From NCBI RefSeq assembly GCF_003854965.1, contig NZ_RQPI01000018.1, positions 24,240 to 88,239 on the forward strand: a stretch of DNA of 64,000 nucleotides, written 5' to 3'. Position 1 is the first letter of the stretch, and the number at the start of each line of letters is the position of its first letter. Origin of the DNA: Paenibacillus rhizophilus (lineage in GTDB: Bacteria > Bacillota > Bacilli > Paenibacillales > Paenibacillaceae). The notes under the pieces are model-generated. The model ran no database searches and had not been told where the DNA came from. It saw nothing but the letters and a program-made list of their open reading frames with translations. A program made the translations under genes and the position numbers. This document shows, one piece after another, positions 1 to 7,393 of the stretch.

Positions 1-1
1 G

Positions 2-829
2 AAGGTACAATCAGGGCATATCCGGCAGTACATCAAGTATTTGCGGGAACGGGGTAAGTATACGGTTGTCAACAAGCCGGAATCAAAAGAGAAGAACTAC
101 CCTGAACAACGAACCGACTATAAGAAAGAAATCTCGATGACCACGATTGCCAATTATGTACGGAATATCAAGGTGTTTTTTAACTATTTGCACCAAGTGG
201 AACGTGAGATACTGAAAAATCCTGTGGACAGCATTGAGAATCCGAAGGTCGAGAGGAAGGTAAAGAAGACGCTGACACAGGAGGAAATAAAGAAGGTATT
301 GGGGCAGTTTGATATCGCCGCCTTCCACGGATACCGTAACTATGTGATTACGCGGCTTTTACTGGACACAGGTATGAGAATAGGGGAATGCCTAAACCTT
401 CAGCCGGAGAACTTTGACTTCAAGCATAAGAGCATTCTTATCAAGAACCCGAAGAATGGGCAGGAGAGATATGTTTATTTCTCCTTCAAGTCGGCCAATG
501 AGATAAAAAGCTGGATGCGGTATAAAGACCGCTACTCCGAAAGTCCGTTTCTGTTCCCTACCACCAGAGGAACACAACTTGAAATCAGGAATTTTGAACA
601 CGCATTAAGAGAGGCAGGGAGGAAGGTTGGTATTGCAATTCACCCACACCAGCTTCGGAACAATTTCGCCAAGTACTATATTCTTAACAATGGTGACTGG
701 TTCAGTTTATGCCGGATATTGGGGCATTCCTCTGTAGATGTAACTCAAAAAGCATATCTCGACTTCACCGATGAAGAGATTGGGCGGAAATATCAGAAAC
801 ACAGTCCGCTTGCTCATTTAGATGTATAA
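2..829 (+). CDS. Tyrosine recombinase/integrase, 5' end cut by window edge
   Basis: The frame is open from base 2, so the start lies left of the window; 275 residues are visible. It shows an N-terminal SAM-like core-binding part and a C-terminal catalytic domain with the family residues in order: Arg in TGMRIGE, the H-x-x-R box in HPHQLRNN, His in ILGHSS and the Tyr nucleophile in QKAYLDF. Such enzymes cut and rejoin DNA at att sites through a 3'-phosphotyrosine. The AT-rich composition and the following small unknown genes suggest it moves the element that occupies about the first 7 kb. A TTG at 41 is an internal codon and not a credible start. Family is certain; the attachment site is not visible. 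Confidence 0.9.
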   Translation, partial: KVQSGHIRQYIKYLRERGKYTVVNKPESKEKNYPEQRTDYKKEISMTTIANYVRNIKVFFNYLHQVEREILKNPVDSIENPKVERKVKKTLTQEEIKKVLGQFDIAAFHGYRNYVITRLLLDTGMRIGECLNLQPENFDFKHKSILIKNPKNGQERYVYFSFKSANEIKSWMRYKDRYSESPFLFPTTRGTQLEIRNFEHALREAGRKVGIAIHPHQLRNNFAKYYILNNGDWFSLCRILGHSSVDVTQKAYLDFTDEEIGRKYQKHSPLAHLDV

Positions 830-832
830 GTC

Positions 833-1030
833 ATGGAGATTAAGCCTTATCATTCTGTCGGTATTATCCGCCGTCTAACTTACTATGCCGCAAAACTTAA
901 CGATTACAGCCAGCAACGTTATGACTACCTATTACGCCGTATCGACAAGCAGCCGCCCGCCAGCCGGATTATGCGACTGCAAACGTACAAATCGCTGATG
1001 CACGAACAAATTACAAGAGGGGGTAACTAA
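833..1030 (+). CDS. Small hypothetical protein of the mobile element
   Basis: A 65-residue basic protein that starts 3 bases after the integrase stop, so it is probably translated from the same message. It is rich in Arg, Tyr and Gln with no membrane segment, signal peptide or motif I recognise. The predicted helices (IIRRLTYYAAKLNDYSQQRY) could form a small DNA-binding or structural unit, but this is only a guess from charge. The next gene starts one base after its stop, supporting a real operon. Confidence 0.5.
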   Translation: MEIKPYHSVGIIRRLTYYAAKLNDYSQQRYDYLLRRIDKQPPASRIMRLQTYKSLMHEQITRGGN

Positions 1031-1031
1031 G

Positions 1032-1220
1032 ATGGTTGTTCAGATTTACGGATTTAAAAATGAAATATTCAATGTGATTGAAAACATGCTGCTTGACAAT
1101 GAGCTTACAATAGCCCAATATAGCGCAATCTGCGACAACTACTATCATTGGGAGGACAACGTCAGGTTTACCCTGATAATTCTTATGCCTAGTCCTAATC
1201 CCCGCCTAATAATATATTAA
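1032..1220 (+). CDS. Small hypothetical protein of the mobile element
   Basis: A 62-residue ORF starting with ATG one base after the previous stop and preceded by AGAGGGGG as ribosome binding site. The N-terminal half is acidic and helical (NEIFNVIENMLLDNELTIAQ). The C-terminus is hydrophobic, ending in RLIIY, and may have been altered by a frame change. No family recognised. It is followed by a Rho-independent terminator at 1271-1299, which would close the integrase transcript. Confidence 0.45.
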   Translation: MVVQIYGFKNEIFNVIENMLLDNELTIAQYSAICDNYYHWEDNVRFTLIILMPSPNPRLIIY

Positions 1221-1270
1221 TACATTTAAAGAGCCTCTATGAGGCGTATAGAGTCGCTATAGCCAATTAA

Positions 1271-1299
1271 ACCGTCTTGTTCACCGGGACGGTTTTTTT
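1271..1299 (+). terminator. Rho-independent terminator after the integrase operon
   Basis: Stem ACCGTC/GACGGT (1271-1276 with 1288-1293) is followed by a run of seven T. Two further small overlapping hairpins lie just upstream (1233-1245 and 1247-1261). Confidence 0.75.
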
Positions 1300-1456
1300 C
1301 TTTGCCTTGGCCGCACAGAAGCTGTGTAAAGCTAGGCTCTATTGGCGGCTTATGGTTTAGCTACATATCTACGCTTATATACATATAGCATTTTTTTTGC
1401 GGGATGGCGAAGTCTCTATTATAGCCTCATCCTTCATTGAGGTCCTTCCTCTTCAT

Positions 1457-1491
1457 GCCCGGGGCGGACGGAGAACCGCCCTAGGCTTTTT
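1457..1491 (+). terminator. Terminator or attenuator hairpin before the 1519 gene
   Basis: GGGCGG (1462-1467) pairs with CCGCCC (1476-1481), extended by GCC/GGC, and is followed by five T. It sits only about 28 bases upstream of the next start codon, so it may stop upstream transcription or attenuate the following pair of genes. Bases 1221-1509 otherwise hold only hairpins and no gene I can support. Confidence 0.5.
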
Positions 1492-1518
1492 AAAATTTCA
1501 ATAAAAAAGGTGACCAAA

Positions 1519-1872
1519 TTGAACGAATATCATATTAAGGACACAGTTAGAACATCTGACGGTATTACCGTACATCTAGCCCGGGAGCGGCGGCAGATAA
1601 CAGGCAGATTTGATTATTATATTGACTTTGCTTGCCTTCCCACTGTTATGGACGTAAGCGAGAAACTAATTAATCAAGCAATTAAGTGGCATATGCCGCT
1701 AAGGGCTGCTTACGGGGTGTCTATGCTGCCGGACAATACGCGCATTAGGCTGTTTAAGCTCAGCGCGATAAAGGAGCTAATTATCTCTCTGGGCGCAGAG
1801 ATAAAGCAGCCGCAAGAAGCGCTAGCAATATGTAACACAGCGGAAAACTATGTTAAGGAGCGGGGTAAATGA
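1519..1872 (+). CDS. Hypothetical protein, 117 residues
   Basis: No family recognised. I choose TTG at 1519 because AAGGTGA (1507-1513) lies about six bases before it; the in-frame GTG at 1510 sits inside that Shine-Dalgarno and has none of its own. The protein is mixed alpha/beta with no signal or membrane segment. Motif-like stretches are DGITVHLARERR near the start and YVKERGK at the end. Its stop overlaps the next start (ATGA at 1869-1872), so the two are translationally coupled. Confidence 0.55.
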   Translation: MNEYHIKDTVRTSDGITVHLARERRQITGRFDYYIDFACLPTVMDVSEKLINQAIKWHMPLRAAYGVSMLPDNTRIRLFKLSAIKELIISLGAEIKQPQEALAICNTAENYVKERGK

Positions 1873-2057
1873 ACACTAAACAGCAACTTAGTACAACTAT
1901 CAGCGATTACGATTACCAGTATCTGCGGTTCCTGTCCTACTACAACGGTCTACCTGTTAACGCGATCATAACATCGCTGCTAGAGGATGATCGCGTGGAA
2001 AATATACAGCTAGCACGAATATTCGACGGCCTATATAGACAGCAGCAAGGACAATAA
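1869..2057 (+). CDS. Small protein, possible ribbon-helix-helix fold
   Basis: A 62-residue protein overlapping the preceding gene by four bases. The pattern QLSTTISDYDYQYLRFL followed by a loop and NAIITSLLEDD resembles an Arc/CopG-type beta-strand plus two helices, which would make it a small DNA-binding regulator. This is a fold guess from spacing and hydrophobicity only; no diagnostic motif is present. Confidence 0.5.
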   Translation: MNTKQQLSTTISDYDYQYLRFLSYYNGLPVNAIITSLLEDDRVENIQLARIFDGLYRQQQGQ

Positions 2058-2068
2058 AGCTATAATCC

Positions 2069-2097
2069 TTGACTTCCATGATATACTAGTAGTATAT
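2069..2097 (+). promoter_or_regulatory. Promoter with overlapping palindrome
   Basis: TTGACT (2069-2074) is followed after 17 bases by GTATAT (2092-2097). The -10 lies in the inverted repeat ATATAC-TAGTA-GTATAT (2081-2097), so a dimeric repressor bound there would cover the -10. It reads towards the excisionase-like gene at 2175. Confidence 0.5.
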
Positions 2098-2110
2098 ACC
2101 ATCTCCCATA

Positions 2111-2134
2111 CCCCCCGTATAGGGGGGCTTTTAT
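2111..2134 (+). terminator. Hairpin with short T tract
   Basis: CCCCCC (2111-2116) and GGGGGG (2122-2127) flank the loop GTATA and are followed by CTTTTATT. It could terminate the 1519-2057 genes or act as a leader hairpin for the next gene. Confidence 0.5.
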
Positions 2135-2174
2135 TAGGTATAATATTGCATATTATTGTTAAAGGAGGTTTGAT

Positions 2175-2342
2175 ATGGATAATTTAGTTCCAGCAAGCAA
2201 GGTATGTCAGAAGTATAACATTAGCCGCCGCACGCTCAATTATTGGCTTAATGATGGACTGCCCTGCTATCGGTTAGGGTATCGCTTGCTTAGATTCGAC
2301 ATGGAAGCGGTTAACGGATGGATTAGACAGAACAACAAATAA
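2175..2342 (+). CDS. Excisionase/MerR-like helix-turn-helix protein
   Basis: A 55-residue protein with the strong ribosome binding site AAAGGAGGT (2161-2169). The sequence VCQKYNISRRTLNYWLNDG is a helix-turn-helix; it is followed by YRLGYRLLRFDMEAVNGWI, the wing and helix of the excisionase (Xis/AlpA) fold. Such proteins bend DNA at att sites or control early genes of mobile elements. It precedes the replication-protein gene by 18 bases, so both probably share the promoter at 2069. Whether it is an excisionase or only a regulator cannot be told from sequence. Confidence 0.75.
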   Translation: MDNLVPASKVCQKYNISRRTLNYWLNDGLPCYRLGYRLLRFDMEAVNGWIRQNNK

Positions 2343-2360
2343 GTTAAGGAGTAAATAGTA

Positions 2361-3275
2361 TTGGATGGTATCGTGTATCGCCCGGACGAAACAACGGGCG
2401 AGCTAATGGCGGATAATGTTAACCTAAACAAGAAGATTATAGTTGACAAGGAAACTAGGCAGAGGCAAATAGATGGCAAGAATCAGCATGAAGAGAACCA
2501 AAAAATTAAAAAGCTCAGGGGTCCCAATTATACTAACTGCTTTGTAGAGCGGTGGCCCGAGCTTAATAGCAATGCAGGGCCAGAGTTAGGGGCCTTATTC
2601 CCTTTGTTGCTTTATATGCAGCTTGATAAGGATGAGCTACTAATCAAAGGAGGTAACCCTGCCCGTATCGCTGATATAGCTGACATGATTGGCAGAGGCG
2701 AGCGGCAGACAAAAGAGGCCATCAAGCGGCTAAGAGAGATAGATGTAATCATCAAAGAGGGCTCTGGGCCCCGCAATACGCAGTACAGAATTAACAGCAA
2801 GTATGCAATCATGGGAACATTCCCGCAAGAAAGGAAAGATCAAATGTACATTAGACTGTACCACAAAGAGGCCAGAGACAAACTAAAACAAATAACGCTA
2901 GAGGACGCTAATATCCTCACCCGGATTATCCCTCTATTCCATTATAGCGAATACGTGCTTTGTGGAAACCCGACAGAGCCTAATCGAGAGCTAGTTTCCC
3001 CCCTCACAATGGCCGAGCTTGCCGAGATCATTAGTATTAAACGGCCAACGCTAATTAGCCATATTGGTAACTTAGTTAAGGCAGGATACATTCTTAGGCT
3101 TACCGGGATAGGCAACGCCTCTATATTTAAGGTTAACCCGGACATATTTAGCCGCGAGAATACCCTAAATTCCGAGACTGCACAAGCGCTTAGGGCAGAC
3201 TTTAACAGGGTGGCAAGCATCCACGAGCGCGAAAGTAAAGCGGCAGAGCTAGGGATAGACACTTTAGCAGACTAA
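2361..3275 (+). CDS. RepL-like replication protein with two winged-helix domains
   Basis: The TTG start follows TAAGGAG (2345-2351) with nine bases spacing. The 304-residue product has two winged-helix units. The first (about 80-150) ends in TQYRINSKYAIMG, like the Y/F-x-INP-x-Y/F-x-x-x-G ending of Firmicutes RepL plasmid replication proteins. The second (about 215-265) is LTMAELAEIISIKRPTLISH followed by a wing. This suggests an origin-binding initiator or a phage/plasmid regulator. Two 14-bp direct repeats begin six bases after its stop, as expected if it binds iterons there. The tail is Glu/Arg rich. The function rests on fold and context only. Confidence 0.6.
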   Translation: MDGIVYRPDETTGELMADNVNLNKKIIVDKETRQRQIDGKNQHEENQKIKKLRGPNYTNCFVERWPELNSNAGPELGALFPLLLYMQLDKDELLIKGGNPARIADIADMIGRGERQTKEAIKRLREIDVIIKEGSGPRNTQYRINSKYAIMGTFPQERKDQMYIRLYHKEARDKLKQITLEDANILTRIIPLFHYSEYVLCGNPTEPNRELVSPLTMAELAEIISIKRPTLISHIGNLVKAGYILRLTGIGNASIFKVNPDIFSRENTLNSETAQALRADFNRVASIHERESKAAELGIDTLAD

Positions 3276-3280
3276 AGAGA

Positions 3281-3316
3281 TGTCAGGATTCCGCCCTAAT
3301 ACTGTCAGGATTCCGC
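3281..3316 (+). repeat. Two iteron-like direct repeats
   Basis: TGTCAGGATTCCGC occurs at 3281-3294 and 3303-3316, a period of 22 bp (two DNA turns), directly behind the RepL-like gene. The spacing is that of protein-bound iterons, but only two copies are present. Confidence 0.6.
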
Positions 3317-3323
3317 ACTAAAG

Positions 3324-3368
3324 AAAAGTGCCTCAAACCCTTGTGGCTCTAAGGCTCAAGGCACTTTT
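3324..3368 (+). terminator. Terminator-like hairpin behind the replication gene
   Basis: AAAAGTGCCT (3324-3333) pairs with AGGCACTTTT (3359-3368). The right arm supplies the T tract, so it would stop transcription of the 2175-3275 genes; by symmetry it may work both ways. Confidence 0.65.
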
Positions 3369-3663
3369 AGGTCATTTTAAATTAATATTTAATAGTCCAA
3401 TTAAAAAGATATTCTATGCAAATTCTTTATTTGCGCAGTCAGGTAATATTACAGGGCAAATATATGAAGCTGAATCACCTGTAAGGGGATTTTTTAATAG
3501 CTTAAGGTTAATCTTAATATGTCTATCCCTCCTCCGCTGCACATAACAACGTGATTACGAGGAGGGACGACCCTAAGGGGAGTCTAAATATTTAAACGGG
3601 GTCAGGTGTAATTACCTTAATAGGAGAGGAGCAACAAGCGACGAGCAATTAAAGATTTATTAT

Positions 3664-3696
3664 CTTGCCTTCGGGCAAGAGCCGATGGAATCGGCT
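3664..3696 (+). repeat. Two contiguous perfect stem-loops
   Basis: CTTGCC-TTCG-GGCAAG (3664-3679) is followed without a gap by AGCCGAT-GGA-ATCGGCT (3680-3696). Neither has a T tract, so they are not terminators. Confidence 0.6.
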
Positions 3697-3831
3697 ATAT
3701 AAATAACTTGCTCAAATATTATTTTGTTAATATTTAGACTGCTACCGCAGATGGGCATATGTTAAACTTTCAGCTTTCAACTTGATGTTGAATATATTGG
3801 GGAGCAACGCAAACCAGTTAATACAATTAAT

Positions 3832-3866
3832 ATTGCTTACGCAATACGCTGTTTACAGCGTATAAT
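3832..3866 (+). promoter_or_regulatory. Double hairpin abutting a TATAAT box
   Basis: ATTGC-TTAC-GCAAT (3832-3845) runs into TACGCTG-TTTA-CAGCGTA (3845-3862), whose last bases form the start of TATAAT (3861-3866). A weak -35, TTACGC at 3837-3842, gives 18-bp spacing. Possibly the promoter and operator of the 3912 gene. Confidence 0.45.
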
Positions 3867-3911
3867 CATTTCTTTAATTCAATAAGCACTTGTACACGAA
3901 AGAGGTCAAAA

Positions 3912-4631
3912 ATGAACCCTAATCAAATAAGTCCGTTAATGGGCTACAAAAAGATAAGTATTACCCTTGCTAACATTGATAAGAATATTACCAATACAGA
4001 TACACATCAGTTTGACCCGGACCTAATGTATACTCGTTTTATTCTGTGTCATGAAGGAGACAACGCAAACGGCGACTTCTTTACAAAAGATGTCTTGTAT
4101 GCGGCGCAGAAAACGCCTAAGACGAAGCCTATTAACTGGGAGCATGGTCAGCCGATTATTGGTACTATCCTTGATAGCGTATATAAGGAGGATACCAGCG
4201 GGAAAGGATATATTGAGGCTGAAGGCGCAATATGGAAATATGTATACCCGGAGCAAGCAAAAAAGATAAAGGATAAGTTTTCAACTGGAAGCTTAAAGGT
4301 GTCAATGGAGTGTTATTATAAAGATGCAAGTTACAAGGTAGGTAATACTTTATACACTCAACATCAAGCTGAAAGCTTAGGGTTGATACCTTATGTAGGG
4401 CGCGAATATATGGGCCAAAAGGTATATCGTGTGTTCAATGAGGTCATTTTCGGCGGTGTAGGAGTTGTTGCGAATCCGGCAGATAAGGCAGCTGTGTTTC
4501 TGTCTGTGGCTAAGGATAATAATGATAGACCTTTTGCACACCTTCAATTGTCGGCGGCACAGCAAGGCCCTGAGAAGCTCAGTAAAGCTAAGGCAAAAGA
4601 AGCATTTGCACACTTGAAGCTTAAAGCTTAA
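3912..4631 (+). CDS. Prohead-protease-like protein, orphan
   Basis: A 239-residue protein resembling caudovirus head-maturation proteases (MEROPS U9/S78 type). It has EGDNANGDFFTKDVL, then the candidate catalytic His78 in INWEHGQP, then candidate Ser131 in LKVSMECYY, and the late motif GVGVVANPADKAA. A His-Ser spacing near 53 residues fits that known for HK97 and T4 proteases. In phages this enzyme cuts the scaffold and capsid N-termini inside the prohead. No portal, capsid or terminase gene lies beside it, so it may be a relic or serve a phage-parasitic element. Ribosome site AAAGAGG precedes ATG. Family call from motifs only. Confidence 0.65.
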   Translation: MNPNQISPLMGYKKISITLANIDKNITNTDTHQFDPDLMYTRFILCHEGDNANGDFFTKDVLYAAQKTPKTKPINWEHGQPIIGTILDSVYKEDTSGKGYIEAEGAIWKYVYPEQAKKIKDKFSTGSLKVSMECYYKDASYKVGNTLYTQHQAESLGLIPYVGREYMGQKVYRVFNEVIFGGVGVVANPADKAAVFLSVAKDNNDRPFAHLQLSAAQQGPEKLSKAKAKEAFAHLKLKA

Positions 4632-4985
4632 GTTTATTATCACTGAACGCGTTAAGCCGCCAAACGGCGGCAATACATAAGGATTATCATTCGGATAATC
4701 AATGCTTTATGAATTGATAAAATAAAGTAACACACAAAATTTTCTTTCGGATAATTGTATATTTATAAAAATGTGATTGTATATTTTAAGATGCTTCAAG
4801 CCTAAAAAATTTGTAATTAGCAGAATGATATTTTTGATATAAAAAATAAATGTTCATAATTATAATTCAGACGAGAACATTAAAGGGGATAGTCGAGAAA
4901 GACCAAGATCAAATAAGTATATAGCTTCTATTGGATTCTATAGACATCCTTATTAGTTATTACAGATAAATCAGAGGTGGTTTTT
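4632..4985. other. AT-rich non-coding stretch with small hairpins
   Basis: Holds GCCGCC-AAAC-GGCGGC (4656-4671) and GATTATC-ATTCG-GATAATC (4682-4700), then about 250 very AT-rich bases. No ORF with a ribosome site is seen. The first hairpin may end the protease transcript, although its T tract is poor. Confidence 0.5.
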
Positions 4986-5699
4986 GTGTACGAAGAAGGG
5001 CAGATTTTTGAGATTGAAAATTCAGGATATAAGGCTGGAAATAACCCTCTATTTGGTAAATATCATAAAACCTTTAATTTTGCACCTGTTCCATACGGCA
5101 GTCCAGCTAGACAGGCTTTTAAGGCTAGAATTGCTTCCGAATTGGATGTGAATTATTTGTTATTTGGTGAAGTAAAGGTTGAAGTAATACTCTATTTAAG
5201 TGAACAAAAACGATTTGAAACACCAGAACTAGCTGATTTAGATAACTATGCGAAATTAATATGTGATTCTATTAAAGGATCTGAAGGATTACTAATTGAC
5301 GACTCTCAAATTCAATCCCTAAATATTTCATGGATTGATACTACTGAAGATCCCTATTTTGAAATTAATATACTTGGTGCTCCTGACGAATTTGTTATGA
5401 AGCCATTAAAACTCTATGAGATGCCAAACAATCTTTTTTACCCGATATCTTCAAAAACTTGGACTACTGAAGGTATAAATGATACTAAACAGAGCTTAAA
5501 ACCTATACTTGAAGCGATTGAGAAAATGACAAAGAATAGTCATAAGTTCAGACATGAATTAAGACAAAAAGGATTTGAGTTGAGTAGAGCATTTTTCCTA
5601 AGCCAAGGCATTAGTCCAATCTTGCCGGGATTTCATAAGAATCGAGTAATCGACGGGGGATTTGAACTTGTACTAAAAGAGCAATGGAAAAGATTATGA
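4986..5699 (+). CDS. RusA-family Holliday junction resolvase with C-terminal extension
   Basis: The 237-residue product contains the RusA signature in its first half: ELADLDNYAKLICDSIKG followed by LLIDDSQI, giving the Asp residues that bind Mg2+ in E. coli RusA. RusA cuts four-way DNA junctions and is typically carried by prophages. I choose GTG at 4986, because AGAGGTGG (4972-4979) is its ribosome site; the GTG at 4977 lies inside that site. The usual family length is about 120-140 residues, so roughly 100 C-terminal residues, mostly helical and Lys/Arg-rich, are an extra part of unknown role. AT-rich like its neighbours. Confidence 0.75.
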   Translation: MYEEGQIFEIENSGYKAGNNPLFGKYHKTFNFAPVPYGSPARQAFKARIASELDVNYLLFGEVKVEVILYLSEQKRFETPELADLDNYAKLICDSIKGSEGLLIDDSQIQSLNISWIDTTEDPYFEINILGAPDEFVMKPLKLYEMPNNLFYPISSKTWTTEGINDTKQSLKPILEAIEKMTKNSHKFRHELRQKGFELSRAFFLSQGISPILPGFHKNRVIDGGFELVLKEQWKRL

Positions 5700-5782
5700 A
5701 CAATTTTTCTAATGCCATTCATCCTTTGGATTGTGTATCATTTGATCGGGTATAAGTACTGTATTTGAGAGTAGGGAGTAAA

Positions 5783-6514
5783 ATGATATTTAAAAAACAT
5801 ATAACAAAATATTTTAGTAGCAACGGAAGAATTGACGATTTAAAAAGAATTGAAGAGGCAATTAAGGAACATAAAAAACACTTTATTATAAAAACACAAT
5901 CCAAGTTAGAAAAACCCGAGAGGTTATTAGGGGAGAATGGATTACTTTATATACAAAGAACTTTATACCGATCTCAGGTAATAATTGAAGGAGTAGTATT
6001 ATCTCTGAATAATAGAAATGTGTTAATGGCGATTTTAGGAGTTCGTTCTCATATTGAAATTACTGGAACACTCACTTATTTGCACAAACGCCTTAAAAGT
6101 TTTTACGCTGGTAACATTTCTTATGAAGATCTTGATAGGTCGTTATACAGGTTATCACTTGGTGGGAAAGTTAAAGATCATTCTGATATGCCTGATCCTA
6201 TTGGTGTAATGGATTTAATTGATTCAATTGATGACTACTACAAAAAGATAAGTGGAAGCAAAGAAAAGATGTTTAGAGTAGCTTATGATAACTTGTCAGA
6301 ATTTTGTCATCCAAACTGTTTTGGATTATTTATGGGCAGCGATGTTTTTCCGGAAACACGGGAGGTAATTTACCATAAACCCGGTGAAATAAATGAGGAA
6401 AATTACTGGTTTGTAAGCTTATTTTTAATGTCTATAGCCACCACAATTCCTATATATAACAATATATTCGAGATGCTGGAGAAAAATGAAGTATTACCAA
6501 ATATTTTTCGTTAG
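5783..6514 (+). CDS. DUF5677-like protein of unknown function
   Basis: A 243-residue, mostly helical, soluble protein. I use ATG at 5783, which follows GTAGGGAG; the TTG at 5765 has no ribosome site. Two features recall DUF5677: a central helix with VRSHIEITGTLTYLHKRL and the later DNLSEFCHPNCFG (the family's conserved ...S-x-x-x-H-P). An Arg-x-x-x-Glu/His arrangement of this kind also occurs in HEPN-type RNases, but the R-x4-6-H motif is not clear here. It stands alone at the edge of the phage-like region and could be a defence or cargo gene. Very AT-rich. Confidence 0.55.
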   Translation: MIFKKHITKYFSSNGRIDDLKRIEEAIKEHKKHFIIKTQSKLEKPERLLGENGLLYIQRTLYRSQVIIEGVVLSLNNRNVLMAILGVRSHIEITGTLTYLHKRLKSFYAGNISYEDLDRSLYRLSLGGKVKDHSDMPDPIGVMDLIDSIDDYYKKISGSKEKMFRVAYDNLSEFCHPNCFGLFMGSDVFPETREVIYHKPGEINEENYWFVSLFLMSIATTIPIYNNIFEMLEKNEVLPNIFR

Positions 6515-6785
6515 AGTAGTTTGAAATGATCAAATCATCACGAACTCTTAACTTAGATACTTTATTTCGGTAATCTAAGAGCGTCAGAAGGAATAAATCA
6601 ACTACAAATTATAAGAAATTTCTCTTTTTGCTGTTTTTAAGGAAAATCGATATATTATATATGTGAACCTGCGTAAGTGCAAAATGGCTTGGTCTGTTGT
6701 GCTGGCGTTGAATATCCCCCTACCCCTTTACTCCCCGCTGTTTCTCGGGGCGGGGAAAAAAGAGAAAAAAATCAGACTAATACGG

Positions 6786-6814
6786 TTGACAATTATTCCT
6801 AGAAAGGATATCTT
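6786..6814 (+). promoter_or_regulatory. Sigma-A-type promoter
   Basis: TTGACA (6786-6791), a 17-bp spacer and TATCTT (6809-6814). It points at the gene remnant 6852-7076. Confidence 0.5.
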
Positions 6815-6851
6815 TCTCTTAGGCATTTATGCCTGTAAATATTTAAAGTGA

Positions 6852-7076
6852 AACCCGATAAATAATCGGTGTCTCGTTAAGTTTTGCTTAGATAACAATC
6901 CCTACTTATACTTATCTCACCTTGCGCAAACCCTTGATAGACAAGGGCGCGGGAACATCGATTCTATCAGCCACCTGTTCGGCTACACGATCAACATCAG
7001 TAAGTCCAAACCGACCAATAGCGAGTTTATCGCCATGGTAGCCGATAAGCTACGGATTGAGCACAAGGTGTCGTGA
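6852..7076 (+). pseudogene. 3' remnant of an unknown gene
   Basis: A frame open for 74 codons from just after a TGA at 6849 to a TGA at 7074-7076, with protein-like content (AQTLDRQGRGNIDS, then ISKSKPTNSEFIAMVADKL). It has no ATG, GTG or TTG before the last third. It therefore looks like the C-terminal end of a decayed gene of a mobile element. I do not recognise the family with confidence. Confidence 0.35.
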
Positions 7077-7139
7077 AAGGGTAAGGATCAAGATAAGTAA
7101 TTGTTCGACCAACTTGTTTTATGGCTAATCAACAAATAT

Positions 7140-7185
7140 CACTCCTTTATTTGGTTGTCAAAACCAGATGAAGGAGTGTTTTTTT
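7140..7185 (+). terminator. Strong Rho-independent terminator
   Basis: CACTCCTT (7140-7147) pairs with AAGGAGTG (7171-7178), extended inward by TTGGTT/AACCA, and is followed by seven T. It closes plus-strand transcription leaving the accessory element. Confidence 0.85.
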
Positions 7186-7280
7186 ACCAATTTCAATAAG
7201 CATTGGATGTTATGATAGGTAATGAAATCTGGAAGTATTTGATATCTTGCACAAGATTTATTTCGCTTATTTAAATGAGA

Positions 7281-7309
7281 TAAATAAGGCAGACCGCAAG
7301 GGTCTGCCT
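7281..7309 (-). terminator. Terminator of the Sda-like gene (minus strand)
   Basis: AGGCAGACC (7287-7295) pairs perfectly with GGTCTGCCT (7301-7309). On the minus strand it is followed by TTATTTAT. It lies about 85 bases beyond the sda-like stop. Confidence 0.55.
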
Positions 7310-7393
7310 CAAATGAGAACATTCAAAAGATATGTAGATTAAGATAGCAGACTTGTAAGGCGCTGCCCAGTTATTAAAAAAGATAGAATTGGG

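Larger units (their letters stand above)
3276..3911. other. Non-coding, hairpin-rich region, possible replication origin
   Basis: No gene is supported here. It contains two 14-bp repeats, a long hairpin, two adjacent perfect stem-loops (3664-3679 and 3680-3696) and two more (3832-3845 and 3845-3862). A TATAAT at 3861-3866 lies just upstream of the 3912 gene. The density of perfect stems next to a replication-type gene fits an origin or a structured leader. Confidence 0.45.
6515..7393. other. Element edge: gene remnants and terminators
   Basis: Contains a good promoter (6786-6814), an open reading frame without a start (6852-7076), a strong terminator (7140-7185) and a minus-strand terminator hairpin (7287-7309). 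A 62-residue ORF at 6663-6851 has no ribosome site and is not called. The change from phage-like to agr genes lies here, so an element end may too, though no att repeat could be recognised. Confidence 0.5.

Noticed and set aside
3328..3546. 72-codon plus-strand ORF
   Set aside because: It starts inside the terminator hairpin behind the RepL-like gene, has no ribosome site and no protein-like character.
3664..3862. CRISPR-like array
   Set aside because: The stem-loops differ in sequence and spacing; there are no repeated units with unique spacers.
6663..6851. 62-codon plus-strand ORF with a GTG start
   Set aside because: No ribosome site, crosses a GC-rich hairpin and a promoter; no family pattern.
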